From positions 33,235,728 through 33,299,727 of the forward strand of contig OZ038435.1 in assembly GCA_964036275.1 (NCBI GenBank): a DNA stretch of 64,000 nucleotides, given 5' to 3'. The DNA is from Litoditis marina. Taxonomy: Eukaryota; Nematoda; Chromadorea; Rhabditida; Rhabditidae. The notes beneath the pieces are model-generated. The model was not told where the DNA came from. It made no database searches and was given only the letters and a program-made list of their open reading frames with translations. Positions 12,501-35,700 of the stretch are shown piece by piece. The position numbers were made by a program, and so were the translations under genes. Within the stretch, counting starts at the first letter, position 1. Each line of letters begins with the position of its first letter.

Positions 12501-14540
12501 GCGCGCGATGTAACACGCGTGAGCAATTTGCATACTGTATGCATGAGTTATCAGGGTATGATCGGAAACATTGGTTTACGTGAAGAAAGCATCAGGAAAC
12601 GTACGAAATACAGAAGATTTAGGGGCAAAAGGGAGTTTGGAATGTAGTTTTCACTCGGAACATGATAATTACGTCTTCGTTAGGAGCAAACGTTAAAGGA
12701 TTGAATTGAAGTTTCAAGTTACTCGAGCAAACGTGTTACAAGCTGAATGTTGCCTTTCCAAGTTACCTATTTTGAGAGTATCATTCTCAACCTTTGTACC
12801 TTTGTTTATACTTTCGCCTGGCGGCTTGTAGTGTTGGAAACCGGCGAGATCTCACAGGAACCTACGAGCCAGTCATTAAATTCTTACTAAAGTTATCTTC
12901 AGCATAATATGTCCCTCTATCCCCGATGTGTGTAGTTTGACCGTTGCTTTTCGGTCGGAATGCTTAAGTTATGACGTGTATCGAGATCAAACTACAACTC
13001 AGACCTTCTAACTCTCTCGTAACCGCCAAGTTTTTAGGGCTTTAAAACTCAAAAGCATTCCGCGTCAGTCCGGTATGGCTCAGAAAGAAAATTTACCATG
13101 GGATACGTGCGAAAGAGTTTCCTGACATTAACTGTTCTATACTATTTGCATATATTCTTTCTATTTACATTATTGAAGAGATTATCGATGATCAGATAAC
13201 ACAGCAAAAAATTCAATATTGTGCACTTGTCCAGTTCCTCCACTCATTCTCATACTAACATTATGTGCATGTTTCAGATTCTGGGATTCATTTCCAGGCT
13301 AATACTACTGCAAACCAATTGTTGTGTTAATCTACCATACCACTTTCACAGCTCCAATTTCATTTCAGCAGCTTGTTGTAGATTTCAAATTCTCTTCAGT
13401 CCACATTCACATTTTGAAGTTAGCTATCTTTTTCGCTTTCCGAGGAGACATCATAATTTAGCGCTAATCGGCTGTGTTCGTATTTGAGTCTTTTTTGATT
13501 ATTTGAAGTTTGTTCATTTGTCCGATTTGGGGTATCCATTCTCTCGGCTTTGTACTTTGATTCTAGTGCATTCATTGCAAAGACTCGAACTTTGTGTTGT
13601 GTTCCGAGATCAAACTACCACTATAATTATGTCTTACTCTCTACTTTCAATGTTTCTATTGTACATACCTGAAAACTGGCCACTTCAGCCATTCTCACAT
13701 TTGCCGAATCCATTTCCAAAACAAGAGCAAAATATCTTTGTAGTTTGATTCCGGTACGTTTTAGTTTCTATTTGTGTACTATACCATTCACCTTTTTCAT
13801 GACATTAACATTAACCAATTTCCAACATTCACATAACCATTTCTCTACTATACCGTTAACCTGGCAAACTCATGGCGCTACGCTCAGGCATTTTCATTTG
13901 CCACTTGGCATTCGCAGTGTAACAACGAGAGGAAGCAGCAGAGCCCGCTCCACACAACCAACCAAGCCGAGAGAGGGGGCAAACTACTTTATTATATGTA
14001 TGTGTACAACAATTATGAAGATATTGATTTTTGCTCTAATAATATTTTCTAACTAAGTACCACCTAGCTGTAAATATGTGCTACAATCTCATCATTTTTT
14101 TTCAATTTTCAACTCCATATCAAAAACTGAGATTATTCTGAGAATTCCATTTCACACCAGTGCTAGACAGATTTTTTTTTACAAATGAGACAGTGTAAAC
14201 CGAAAAAAAACTTTTTTTCGAATTTTCGTGATAGGAATAATTGCTTGCAATAGTTTGCAGACCAACCACTTTACACTGAATACCATCCTCTATCCAACTT
14301 TTGTTAGGACTGTACGAGTAAACATACGAGCAACCATTCATTTTAACTGCATATAACGGTCTAAACATAACAAAATCAAATAACAAAACTGACAATTGTG
14401 CAAACGTCACAAATCGTCAATCAAAACAACTCGTAAACGTGAAACTTCAAAAAACATAACAAAATACTATTATAAAGATATGAAAACAAGGATAACAAAT
14501 TGAACAACACAAACAGTCGAGGAAAGAATAATTCGATCGA
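12501..14540. other. Intergenic, upstream of mlc-3 and downstream of POLR3B
   Basis: No gene was recognised. It holds a TGTAGTTTGA ... TCAAACTACA inverted-repeat element (12937-13000) and single half-sites at about 13610 and 13738. The stretch 13200-13900 has a pyrimidine/CATTC-rich composition that creates open frames without domain content. Confidence 0.5.
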
Positions 14541-25414
<10,874 letters not shown>

Positions 25415-26409
25415 GGCGGCGGATACTTTCACGACTAAAGCGTACCACGACGCTCGATACGATGAGAGGTTAGGAAGCTAGTCGACACTATAAAAAACCT
25501 GAAAAATGAGTGTTTACTGAGTAAAACATTATGGTAATAACATAGTGTTATTAAAATAACCACGAGCAACAGTTATTTGCGGCATTCATAGAAAAAGCGC
25601 GCTCCTATCGACATCGCGAGAACTCAGAAATTAAATAGGCACGTTTTTAAACACAACATCATTAACACAACAAAAGGCTATAAAGATCTAGAGAATTATA
25701 TGCTATTTCAAATTTTAAAATCGGGCTGATGAAAATTTTTGAAAATCCTGTGTCACGGAAGCGCACAGTTCATAGTAAGACAAGAGCTGGTTTTGACTTT
25801 ACTTCATTCCTGAGCTTTTCACGTTTTTTAGAATAATGCTTTTATTTCAAATAATGGATACAACAATATGAACAGATACAGTTATAAATTCGGATTGGTT
25901 AGTTCACAAGTTCTTCAGCAAAAATGATTTTAACGTTACGCGGTGTTTACAACTGTGGCGCCGCCAATTTTCAAAATTTTTCACGGCGTGTATTCCGATT
26001 ATTTTATATATTCCTTTCTTTACTTTGACTTACTTTTCCATTGCATCATTCTGAAAGTGTTTCGCCTAAATCGGTCTGCATGAGAGTTCATATTTTTGCC
26101 TGCGGCTGCGGCCTAGATAACGTTACAATACGACGTTTTGTCACAGTGCTTTGAAATAAGTTGCCATTCATCAGCTCTCTAATTCTCCTCGCCTCCTTTT
26201 CCCGTTGTATCAGGTCTTATTATCCCATACAGTTTGATGTGATACATTGGCTTTAATCATCTTTATCCCATGCTTGTTCTGATTCATTTTCATACTCGAT
26301 CGAAAAGGTGTTAGGTTGTCGAAGAAACTGGGTTTAAGGTAACTTGTAACTATTGCCCACTATATTTAACGATTTTCATTGCATTCCAGTCATCAGCACT
26401 TCTCGAATT
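25415..26409. promoter_or_regulatory. Shared divergent upstream region of POLR3B and the RFC5 cluster
   Basis: The two genes are transcribed away from each other with about 1 kb between start codons, so this stretch should carry both promoters. GTGGCGCCGCCAATTTTC near 25956 is the only G/C-rich spot and loosely resembles an E2F-type site, which would suit a replication gene. Acceptor-like sequences lie before both ATGs (TTTTTTATAG on the minus strand near 25490; GCATTCCAG at 26381-26389). No coding sequence was seen. Confidence 0.5.
26381..26389 (+). promoter_or_regulatory. Candidate trans-splice acceptor before RFC5
   Basis: GCATTCCAG stands 20 bp before the RFC5 ATG with no upstream exon needed. 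In a nematode this is the expected site for spliced-leader addition. Inferred from position and consensus. Confidence 0.45.
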
Positions 26410-29400
26410 ATGGTGGCAGTGGAGGAGCACGCTAATTTGCCATGGGTCGAGAAGTATAGACCGGAATCGCTGAACGATGTTGTGTCGCATCAGGAGATCA
26501 TCAAGACATGTGAGTCCTTTGTTGCGCTTGTCGCTGCTTTCTCAGCGTAGTACATATGTGGGATATTCGAGTGAGCTAATAGAGGGATCATTAGCTTCTT
26601 CTATGTACTGGCCAGGAGGCCAGGGGTCTTTAACTATTCTGAATGTTCTGAAGTTTCACGATGTTTTCGGAATATCAAATATCAGATATAGGAATGGGAG
26701 ACCTATACGTTTTCTGTTTCTTCTTTGGGGACAACCCTGTGAAAGGGTCACTCATCTCACGTACGTGTCTCATTTAGATAGATATAGATGAATAAGTTTT
26801 TCGATTCAGCTATACAAATAAAGTGTAACCAGTTGCACCTTGTATAATACTATTGTAAAGAAGGAATATGCAGTTTTCGTGGCCTTTGTGCTTGAAATCA
26901 TAGACAGACAAAGCTTAATAACGGCTGGGAATCTACACTCGTATCTTGATCTCAATACGGGTGTATGGAGCCAATCAAAGTTTATACTTCTCTAGTTTTT
27001 CCTGCTTTCTTTATAGTTCATCTCAGCTAGACCTAGACGGTCTTGAAATCCGAGCTGAAGAGCGAACTAAAAACTCACGAACTCTTCAACTCGAAACTTT
27101 TGGAAAAAGCTATCTCAACGTTTTTACAACCCTTCTTCTGTTTCAGTAGTCCGATTCATTGACGGAAACAAACTGCCCCATATGTTGTTCTACGGTCCTC
27201 CTGGAACCGGCAAAACCACGGCCATTCTGGCGGCAGCCAGGAAAATGTATTCCGACAAGCAGAGAACTTCGATGGTGTTGGAGTTGAATGCTTCGGATGA
27301 CAGAGGAATCAACGTTGTGCGGTACGTTATAGTTCCAGCTGTTTAGAGACTTGTATTATTCTATTTGCAAGAGACAATTTACCATACAAGTTTAACGTTT
27401 AGCACTCATGTTGTTCAAACTATTTTTTGCAATTCTCTCTGTTCACAGACAAGCCATAGTTTCTAGTTGATTTGGTTTTGTATGCAATTTCCTCCTCAAC
27501 AACTTTTTACTATTCTAGTTGTTTGTAGGCAAGATATCATCACCTTTGCACAAACAAAGTGCTTGCACGTGGACGTAGACGCTAAAGCTCATTTGAAGTT
27601 GGTTATTCTGGACGAAGCCGATGCCATGACCAAGGACGCACAGAATGCTCTCAGACGGTATGGATCAATAGAACTAGTTATATACGTATACTTAGTTTAT
27701 TTAATTATGTCGTTGGTATTTGCCACTTGTACATGTTGTAATATTGTGAACCGATCAAAATGAAGACAGAACGGGAATTTTTCGCCCATACTGTGTCCCC
27801 AAAGAGTAGACTTTGATGAAGTATTTGTTTGAAGTTTTTGTTCTCAGGTTAAAAGCGAGGGGGGGGGGATACCGATCAGTTAAATCTGAAAGCAGTGAAA
27901 CGAATCAAAACGGGAAAATCAATTAAAAAAAACTACTAATGTTACTGAGACTACATTAAAATTATACTAGACATATGTAATTCTATGAGATAATACTGAA
28001 AGAGGTGTTCCGGGTTCTGCATTGGGTTTTCTTCATTCATCACAACCGTCCTCACTTTTCCAGAGTCATCGAGAAATATACTGACAATGTGCGCTTTTGT
28101 ATTATCTGCAACTATCTCTCGTCGATCATTCCTGCCATTCAGTCAAGGTATGCTGTTTGGCTGTTTCTCACTTTGATTTAACTTTTCTATCAGGCGGAGC
28201 TCACTCGTTCATACATTCTTTGGTGTGACTGCTGTTTTCCTCGGGTTCAACGAAATGATGGAGTTCGTTTTGTTGCACCCCCTCTCAGTCCCCGCAGTAT
28301 ATCATACCATACAACTTACGAATAATTTTGTGTTCATGAGAAAGTGAAATAGTGTTGTGAAAACACAATCTTTTTGAGTTTCATGTTTTATGAAGAAGTT
28401 TTTTTTTTCAAGTTTTTCTAATGCATGTCGGTGTCGGTTCATTGTATTGCAGATGTACTCGTTTTCGATTTGCACCTCTCGATACCACGCTCATCATTCC
28501 ACGTCTCGAACATGTCGTGAGTTTTCCCTGCTTTGATTCTTCGAGTTTGCGCGAACAATAGAAGTTATTGCTGTGTTAGATGGGTAGATGAAATGTTGAT
28601 GTGCACAGGCTTTCATTATCGAGTACAAGTGTCACATAATGGAATTTTATTTGTACGATGGAATGTTCTGTACAATGGAAGACATACACACACGCCACTC
28701 CCAGTAATGCGTGACTATTATTCAGAGGTAACCCTTTTTTGATCTTTTGAGGATAAGTGTAAATTGCCAAAACTGAGGTTTTGCAGATAAGGAAGGCCCT
28801 TTTCAAGTTGACTATTCAGCCAAGTTCGTCAGAATATGAAGTATATACAGCGTCAGTAATATTACGAAACACCAATAATCTTGTGCTTGCTGAAATATCT
28901 ATTTTCCGGTGAATGGAAATGTAAGGCACATTCAGGTGAAAAGTGAAAATCTGACCATGACCGAAAGTGGAAAAACGGCATTATTGGAGTTGTCCGGTGG
29001 CGATATGAGAAGAGTACTCAATGTTCTGCAGGTCAGTTTTTTCAGATACATTACACGACTTGTTCAACATTGATAAGGCTGATTTTTCACTTTCTCAGTT
29101 GCAGTTCAAGGCTGTGCTTCAAATTTGGTTGAGTTCAGTAAAAAGTATTCGGGCCCTGATCCGAAGAAGATTATTCCGAGTTGTTTAAAAAACAGGGTTC
29201 AAGGAATTTGCGGATCTTGCGTGAATTCCTGCTATTCCAGTCGGTTTCTATGGCATTCCCCGAGGTGAATGAGCAAAGTGTCTACCAATGCGTGGGACAA
29301 CCTACTCCCAAGGAGATGGATGGCCTTCTTAGAATTCTTCTCAACGACACAGTCCAGAATTGCTGTGAAAGTGAGTCTTTGGAGAGAAACAATTATACAC

Positions 29401-30118
29401 ACGTGTACCACAATTGAAATGATTCAGTAGGAAATGATGACCGCCTCACCGCTCATACAGTTGTGAGGCTCGAGGCAGGAAAGTACATTTGAAGAAGGTC
29501 AGTAGCCGTATTCGAAGAGCTGAAATATCTAGCTGTGAGGCGTTGGAGAGCGAAAATAGTGGTTGTGAGTGGGTTGGGGCAGTGGGAAACTCCCACAAGT
29601 TTTGCCACGTGAGTACGGCTACTAATCCATTTTTAATCATTGCACCGAGGAACCACCGGGCGACCGGGCCCGATTGCAATTGCTGTCCATCTGTGGAGTC
29701 TGGGGTGTTTACTGAAATGTTGCCTAACATGAATCTAACCTCAATATGCGAATATCCAAACTCAACTAATCTATGTTTAGAGCTGCAGAAGGACTGCTAT
29801 GCCAATGGGTTTGCTCTAGCCGACGTGGTTTCTCGCCTGCATGACATCATTTTCCGGATGGATATTCCAGCCAATGCAAGTTTTCTCTAATCGCGCGCAG
29901 CGCGAAGCGCTGTGCGAGATTTGTCTTTGGTCCGGCTAATGCGTGCGTTCATTTTTTTAGTTCACTCTCAAAAAGGTCCAATTGTGCAAATCGAAACTTT
30001 TTATGATTTGTTGATATTTCATGGCCTATTTACAAGCTATGTTAAAAATTTGAACGAAATTGATTGAGTTTAAGCCGAGTTATGACGTTATGCGCTTCAT
30101 GCAGACCGCCAACTTCCG

Positions 30119-30165
<47 letters not shown>

Positions 30166-32302
30166 CGCACTTCTGGGAAATTTTTATGTGTGAACCGATT
30201 TGACTGAAAATTTGGGACACGATAGATATCCCACTCAAACCTTGGGGGCGCAAACTTTTTTTCGAAAAAAATTATTTTTCATCGAGTTATAGGTCTTTGA
30301 AAATGTCTCTGCGTCTCTTCATTTCGTGCACTCTCTCGCCCTCTCTGTCGGGGTAAATCAAATTGCGTTATAACTCAGCTCAGACCTAACCAATTCAAGT
30401 AAAATTTGAAGTATGATACCACGACATGAACTGACATCGATTTAGATGTAAGTCTTCTACTGATGACGTCATCGAGGATTCTGGAGCTCGGATGACGTCA
30501 TTTTTGAAAAGTGCAAAGTTGACGTCACATATATTTCAAATGCTGAAAATGTCTTAGAAAGGGTCAATTAACGGTGGAACTCAATCTAAGAGTGACGTAT
30601 TCTGGGATTCTGGAGACCAGATGACGTCATTTTTGAAAAGTGCAAAGTTGACGTCACATATATTTTCAAACGATGATAATATCCTAGAAAGGGTCAATTA
30701 ACGGTGAAACTCAATCTGAGAGTGATGTATTCTGGGATTCTGGAGACCAGATGACGTCATTTTTGAAAAGTGCAAAGTTGACGTCACATATATTTTTAAA
30801 TGATGGTAATATCTTAGAAAGGGTCAATTAACGGTGAAACTCAATCTTCTTCATTTTCTTTCAACAAAAAAATATCGGTGAAAAAAGACAATAACGGTGA
30901 AGTGACGTATTCTGGGGTTCTGGAGACTAGATGACGTCATTTTTGAAAAGTGCAAAGTTGACGTCACATATATTTTCAAATGCTGAAAATATCTCAAAAA
31001 TGGTATATCAACGATGAAACTTTATTTAAATAGGACTTATTCTGGAATTCAAAAGACCAGATGACGTCAACTTTAAAGAAAATTGACGTGAAATATGTTT
31101 TCGAATGCTGACAGTTTCTCAAAAATGGTCAATTAACGATGAAACTTCATTCAAACATGACGTATTCTGGGATTCTGAAGGGCAGATGAAGTAAGTTTCT
31201 AGAACTGCAATGTTGACGTCATCTTTTTTTCCGAATGATGGTAATACTTGACAAGTGGTTCATCAAGAAAACAATTTTATCTGCACCGTACAGATCAAAC
31301 CACATACCTACGGCATGTATACAAAAAGAGAAAAATTCATGAAAAAGTGGGGGCCCAACGAATGTAAGATTTGTCTTCTACTGTGCGCCCCTTAGACAAC
31401 TACTCTCAAATGGAACAGCTACTGCTACAAAAACCGAAAAATACTAATATACTCAAGTATAACTGTTCATTACAAACATACAAAAGTCGTAAAATATTTT
31501 CTCAAACCTGTAAACTAGAATCTACAAATCACAGATGTTAACTCAACCTACTCAATTATAGAGTTCCTGGTTTTGTACACAATGGTTGGCATTTTTTGTC
31601 ATTACTTCAATTCTAGGGGCTATAACGTTTGTCATATTATTCAAAAGTTGTTCTCTCTTTCGCAGCTGTGACTTGTAGATTCTAGTTTACAGGTTTGAGA
31701 AAATTGTTTACGACTTTTGTATGTTTGTAATGAACAGTTATACTTGAGTATATTAGTATTTTTCGGTTTTTGTAGCAGTAGCTGTTCCATTTGAGAGTAG
31801 TTGTCTAAGGGGCGCACAGTAGAAGACAAATCTTACATTCGTTGGGCCCCCACTTTTTCATGAATTTATAGTTTTTCTTTCGATTTTGTCCACCTGAAAC
31901 AGTAGGGTTTAGTCTATTCCTAGGTTTTGTCGTATCAATATTGCAGGTTGCAGGCTCACAGCTGCGAGATTCTTTGAAAACGTAAACTTTGTCCAATTTT
32001 CTTCAAACATTTCTTCGGTGAATTTTCTCAAGTACGGTCGTAATTCACAGATTACAGGTGATATAATCTTTGATCTTTGATTTAAGGTGATGTCATATTT
32101 GATTTATGATTATTGATTACAGGTGATGTCATATTTGATCTATGATTGCTGTTTACAGGTGATGTCATATTTGATCTCTTCTCTGGCCGATGTGGAACAG
32201 CGTTTGTCCGCGGGAGGATCTGACAAGATCCAGACCGCCGGGCTAGTGGCCGCCTTTGTCCGGTCCAGAAGAATGATTGCCGAAGCGGCGGGGCCCGAGT
32301 AA
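26410..32302 (+). CDS. RFC5: Replication factor C subunit 5 (36 kDa clamp-loader subunit)
   Basis: Nine exons: 26410-26509, 27147-27321, 27529-27657, 28064-28147, 28453-28516, 28936-29031, 29241-29370, 29781-29875, 32159-32302. They total 1017 bp, 338 aa (human about 340). The start [13 protein letters not shown] is the RFC box. Walker A GPPGTGKT is at about 50-57, Walker B LDEAD at about 119-123, the ICNY sensor 1 near 149-152, and the SRC arginine-finger motif at about 162-164. RFC loads the PCNA sliding clamp onto primed [11 protein letters not shown] and ASDDRGI fit RFC5 rather than RFC2 or RFC4. Exon 8 ends at a GC donor (GCAAGT at 29876), giving a 2283-bp GC-AG intron packed with repeats. 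The acceptor of exon 9 is duplicated upstream. Confidence 0.96.
29876..29881 (+). other. Non-canonical GC splice donor, RFC5 intron 8
   Basis: The exon ends PAN (CCAGCCAAT) and the intron starts GCAAGT. No nearby GT gives the right phase. Joining at this point to 32159 gives the family-typical continuation PAN-VMSYL. GC-AG introns are a known minor class. Confidence 0.8.
30121..30163. repeat. (GT)n microsatellite
   Basis: About 21 uninterrupted GT units lie at the start of the repeat-rich part of RFC5 intron 8. Confidence 0.98.
30465..31260. repeat. Six-copy ~130-bp tandem array with TGACGTCA palindromes
   Basis: Units share GATGACGTCATTTTTG, then GTGCAAAGTTGACGTCAC, a TATATTT stretch, GGTCAATTAACGGTGAAAC and GTATTCTGGGATTCTGGAG. 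The shared GATGACGTCA block starts near 30491, 30620, 30750, 30930 and 31060, with a decayed last copy near 31184. The spacing is about 130 bp except between units 3 and 4, where about 50 bp (TTCTTCATTTTC ...) is inserted. Divergence rises toward the 3' end. Most units hold two ATF/CREB-type motifs. Confidence 0.9.
31335..31866. repeat. Near-perfect 200-bp inverted repeat in RFC5 intron 8
   Basis: The left arm 31335-31534 and right arm 31666-31866 are reverse complements, differing at only about 3-4 positions (such as TAAAATATTTTC against TAAACAATTTTC). A 131-bp spacer separates them. The pre-mRNA would contain a 200-bp duplex. No open reading frame in the arms looks real. Confidence 0.93.
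32058..32158 (+). repeat. 36-bp tandem duplication of a splice acceptor plus exon start
   Basis: Two exact-length units (32087-32122 and 32123-32158) each read GTGATGTCATATTTGAT ... TTACAG. A diverged 29-bp unit precedes them from 32058. Each ends in TTACAG or TTAAG followed by GTGATG, copying the real exon 9 acceptor and its first codons. Use of the acceptor at 32122 would add 12 in-frame residues. The next one upstream (32086) meets an in-frame TGA. Confidence 0.85.
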
Positions 32303-32757
32303 ATAGGAATGGATATATTCCTTTGCCCTATTTCTTTAAAGCCGTATTACTTTTTACCTTATTCCTTAAAACCGATCTGGCTTTTTCCTTATTCAATCGC
32401 GATCTCCATTACATACCTTTTGGCTTTTACATTGACATTTCGATGATCAATATCTAAGTTTTCAGTTTTCACAGATGCCGTCTCCACTTTTCTTTAACTT
32501 CTCGCTGTTCTGTATTATACGTTATCGTGTCTCGGTGAATTAGTTTGAGATTTTACCTCATTCCATGGCCTCATCTGATCTTATCCCTCGTGTAATTTGC
32601 CGGTCTCGTTATTTGGGTAAATATGTCATGTTCAATCGATTTCAATATGTATGTGTTTTGAACATTACATACTTTCTCTTCCCATATGTATTTAATGTAA
32701 TGCTTATTTCTAGATATGTTGATCGAAACGTGTTCACATATAGGTAAAATATTTCAG
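32303..32757 (+). promoter_or_regulatory. RFC5-MED30 intercistronic region with candidate trans-splice acceptor
   Basis: 455 bp with no coding exon. It is T-rich, with TACTTT, TACCTT and a further TACTTT near 32667 that resemble the nematode UAYYUU Ur element. It ends in ATATTTCAG (to 32757), 30 bp before the MED30 ATG. No clear AATAAA was seen after RFC5. Confidence 0.45.
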
Positions 32758-32787
32758 CCGTCTAGTCTCTCTTTCCACCAGACCGCG

Positions 32788-35700
32788 ATGCATCCCAACA
32801 ATCCGCACGGCAATCCACAGATGGGTCAGGTACGACAGAACTAGTTTTTTGCGAAGTTTAACCAAGTTTTTAAAAATTATGGTATACTTGAGTGTGGGGT
32901 GTGTACCTTCCCTAGTCCTCGTGTAGACTAGTTTAGATGTGTACATTCTGACCGCATAATTAGAAGAGTCATGACATTGGACGTAGTTTAATGGGAACAT
33001 CAGAAACGTAAGAATATCTTTCTAGACAGTGGTCGGAGTTTCGACCGACCTTGCTAGCATATATATATATTGTGTATGGGACTCTCCATTGACGATACCA
33101 GTTCAGGGAGGCTATATGCCACAGCAGCCTGGTCAACCACAACAACCAGGCCATCCAGGAATGGCACAACAACAACAAATGGGTTACTACCAGCCGACGC
33201 AGGGTCAGCCGGGTCAACCACCCATGATGAGTTAGTAGTAAATAAAGTATGATCAAACATTGCGATTTGGGTGAAAACACGGTAACAGATATGGAATGTG
33301 ATATACGATGTTTTCCAGGAATCACACCATTGTATTTCTTCGATAAAGTTTGTATAGTTCTGTAATATTCAAGTTAAAAGGGACTCCGAAGCAATAATTC
33401 AAGTTAAAAGGGACTCCGAAGCAATATTTCTAGCCACTGACATGCAAGTCGTTTTATGTAGAGCAGTTGTTTTAGATTTACAAGATCGACAGTTTTACAA
33501 ACGGTTACGGTATATTACATGAAAAAGATGGAGAATGACATATTTTTGCAGGAGGTGCAGGTGGCAGCATGCCTATGCAGGGTAGTTATCCAGCTGGCAG
33601 CACTGCTCCGGGTGGTCCAATGATGTCACAGCCGCCCGTCCAACAGCATCCCTCCATGATGCAACAGGCAATGTTTAGTGCACAGGGTGCCATGGGTAAG
33701 TTCGTTTTTTGAGATGGGGACGGGCTAGTAGCGTAAATTTAAACTCGAATCCGGAGCACAGGATGTGTTATGGATCTTTTTCTGTAATTTTTCCCGAAAC
33801 ACGATTAATTATCGGATAGACGCATAATTTTAGTACGTAATACACACACGCACGTATGAGAGAAAATAGTGCGTTATAACGACAGACGGCTATTTCTGAG
33901 GGTTGTACGTGCGTCTAGAAAACGTTCGTGGTAGTTCTAGTCGTGTTTGAGACCGCTCATAATTATACTTTAAGGTCGCCAAAATGTGGGAGGCTTCCCC
34001 CAACAGTCTGCCTATAGCGGCTCCGGGATGCCGGGAGGAGCAGGAGCACCAACTTCGGCACAGTATTCGCAAGGTAGGTCGAACTGGTCTTTGATTAATG
34101 GATAATTATCCGACCACTTACTTCTGCTACACCTTGAAAAAGTTGCGTTTTAGTACTTTGAAATTCAGAAATACAAGCACTGAAAATGAACCCTTAGTTA
34201 TTGTTGTCTGAGTTCCTCGACTGGAGTGCGTGTATAAAATTGTATTGTAATCACTCAACAAGTCTCAATTATCGGCCCATAGTATTTGTTGAATTCAGGT
34301 GGTCCGATGTTGCAGCAACCGGCTCCAATGGGTTCTCAAGCGTACTCCACACCGCACCAGGGATCGCACCAGGCCGGGTATGTTTGTCTTCAGTGATACA
34401 TGTCAATTATTGTTATAGTCTGTCGAAAGAACAGGATTCACTATGATTTGTAGGTACTGGTGGTGATAGTCATCTGGTACTTTGATCAGGAAGGTGTGCG
34501 TTTCCTCAAAAAAGCAATCCCATCTAGATGAGACTATTCTGTTCAGTGAATCCGTTTCTCGATCAAAACACGACATTCGGATTTTTCGGATTTTGAAGGT
34601 GTTTGAAATAGAGCATACATTTTTTCAAAGTTTATTTGATGTTGATAGTTGTATTTTTGATATTGCGATATTGTTTACTAAATGTTAAGTTAAACGTTTC
34701 CAGTGTCTCTGGTCAGCAGTCGATGGCGGGATTATTGGGGTCGAGTGCACAGCAGCATCCTTCCGGTGCACATCCAACTGCACCACATCCCCAGCAACAC
34801 GCGACCAAAACGGTGAGCTTTTGTTTAGCTAGTTCAATGTTGGTCGATTTGATCTGAGAATACAACTAGATATTTTAATATTGTAATGACCATAATATTC
34901 AACCAAACATCCGTGGCGAAAATATATATATCTAGTAAGTACGCACCATTTCGCAACGATTTGAAGTTATCTAATGAAAAACCTTGACAAAATGTAGTTT
35001 AGTATTCTATTTAGTTGTAATTGATCCGGGGGTTACCGTATTAGTTACTCATCACGGTATACTCCGTTTCACCAATCTATGACTTTCTACAGTAATCTCT
35101 CGAATATTCAAGGCTGTTTATCTATTAAACAGACGAACTTTTAGATTCACTGTTTCCTAGGCTCTTGTTAACCAATGTGGAGAACAAAATCACAAAGTTT
35201 GAACTATTTTTCATACCTAGAAGATATCAAAAATTTGCTTGAAAGATTCGCAAGCTTACCGTAGAGGGCTATTGTTGCGTGAAACAGACTATAGCGCAAC
35301 AGTGTCCGGAGAGAGCTTCTTTGCGACTGTTGTGCGTGCAGGTAATCGTGCCCAGGTTATTTGTCATAACGAATGGGCTGTTTACAGGAGACTAAAAGGC
35401 CGTTGAACCCACATCCCTATTCTCCGGAAATACTTGAGAACTTGGATAAAGTGTCTGTTGGAGCATTGTGTATGATCGGGAAGGAGCTGGTGCATGAACT
35501 CAATTTACGGTACGTTCCGTTCTTGCTTCTGGTTTTTTCGCTGGCAGTTGATGTGGTTTTACCGGCAACCCTGTCGCTGATATCAGAGCAAAACTACGCT
35601 TGCAGAGGAGTTACGCTACGTATACGAGAGAGATTTGAGGGATTAGTGGTAGTGGTGATGGGGTTATAAGATTATTTATTGAACCATATGGTTCAAAGAA

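Noticed and set aside
13221..14056. Three successive open frames of 80-100 codons, upstream of mlc-3
   Set aside because: Skewed CATTC/TTTC-rich composition, no domain, no matching splice sites or start context, and repeat half-sites inside.
30465..31260. Regularly spaced repeats suggesting a CRISPR-like array
   Set aside because: The units are contiguous ~130-bp tandem copies with no unique spacers, and they lie in a eukaryotic intron.
31641..31996. Minus-strand frames across the 200-bp inverted repeat
   Set aside because: They are duplicated by the arm itself, lack a start context and domain, and lie in an intron.
33059..33072. ATATATATATAT as a TATA box
   Set aside because: It is in MED30 intron 1, close to an ordinary acceptor, with no ATG-led model that needs a promoter there.
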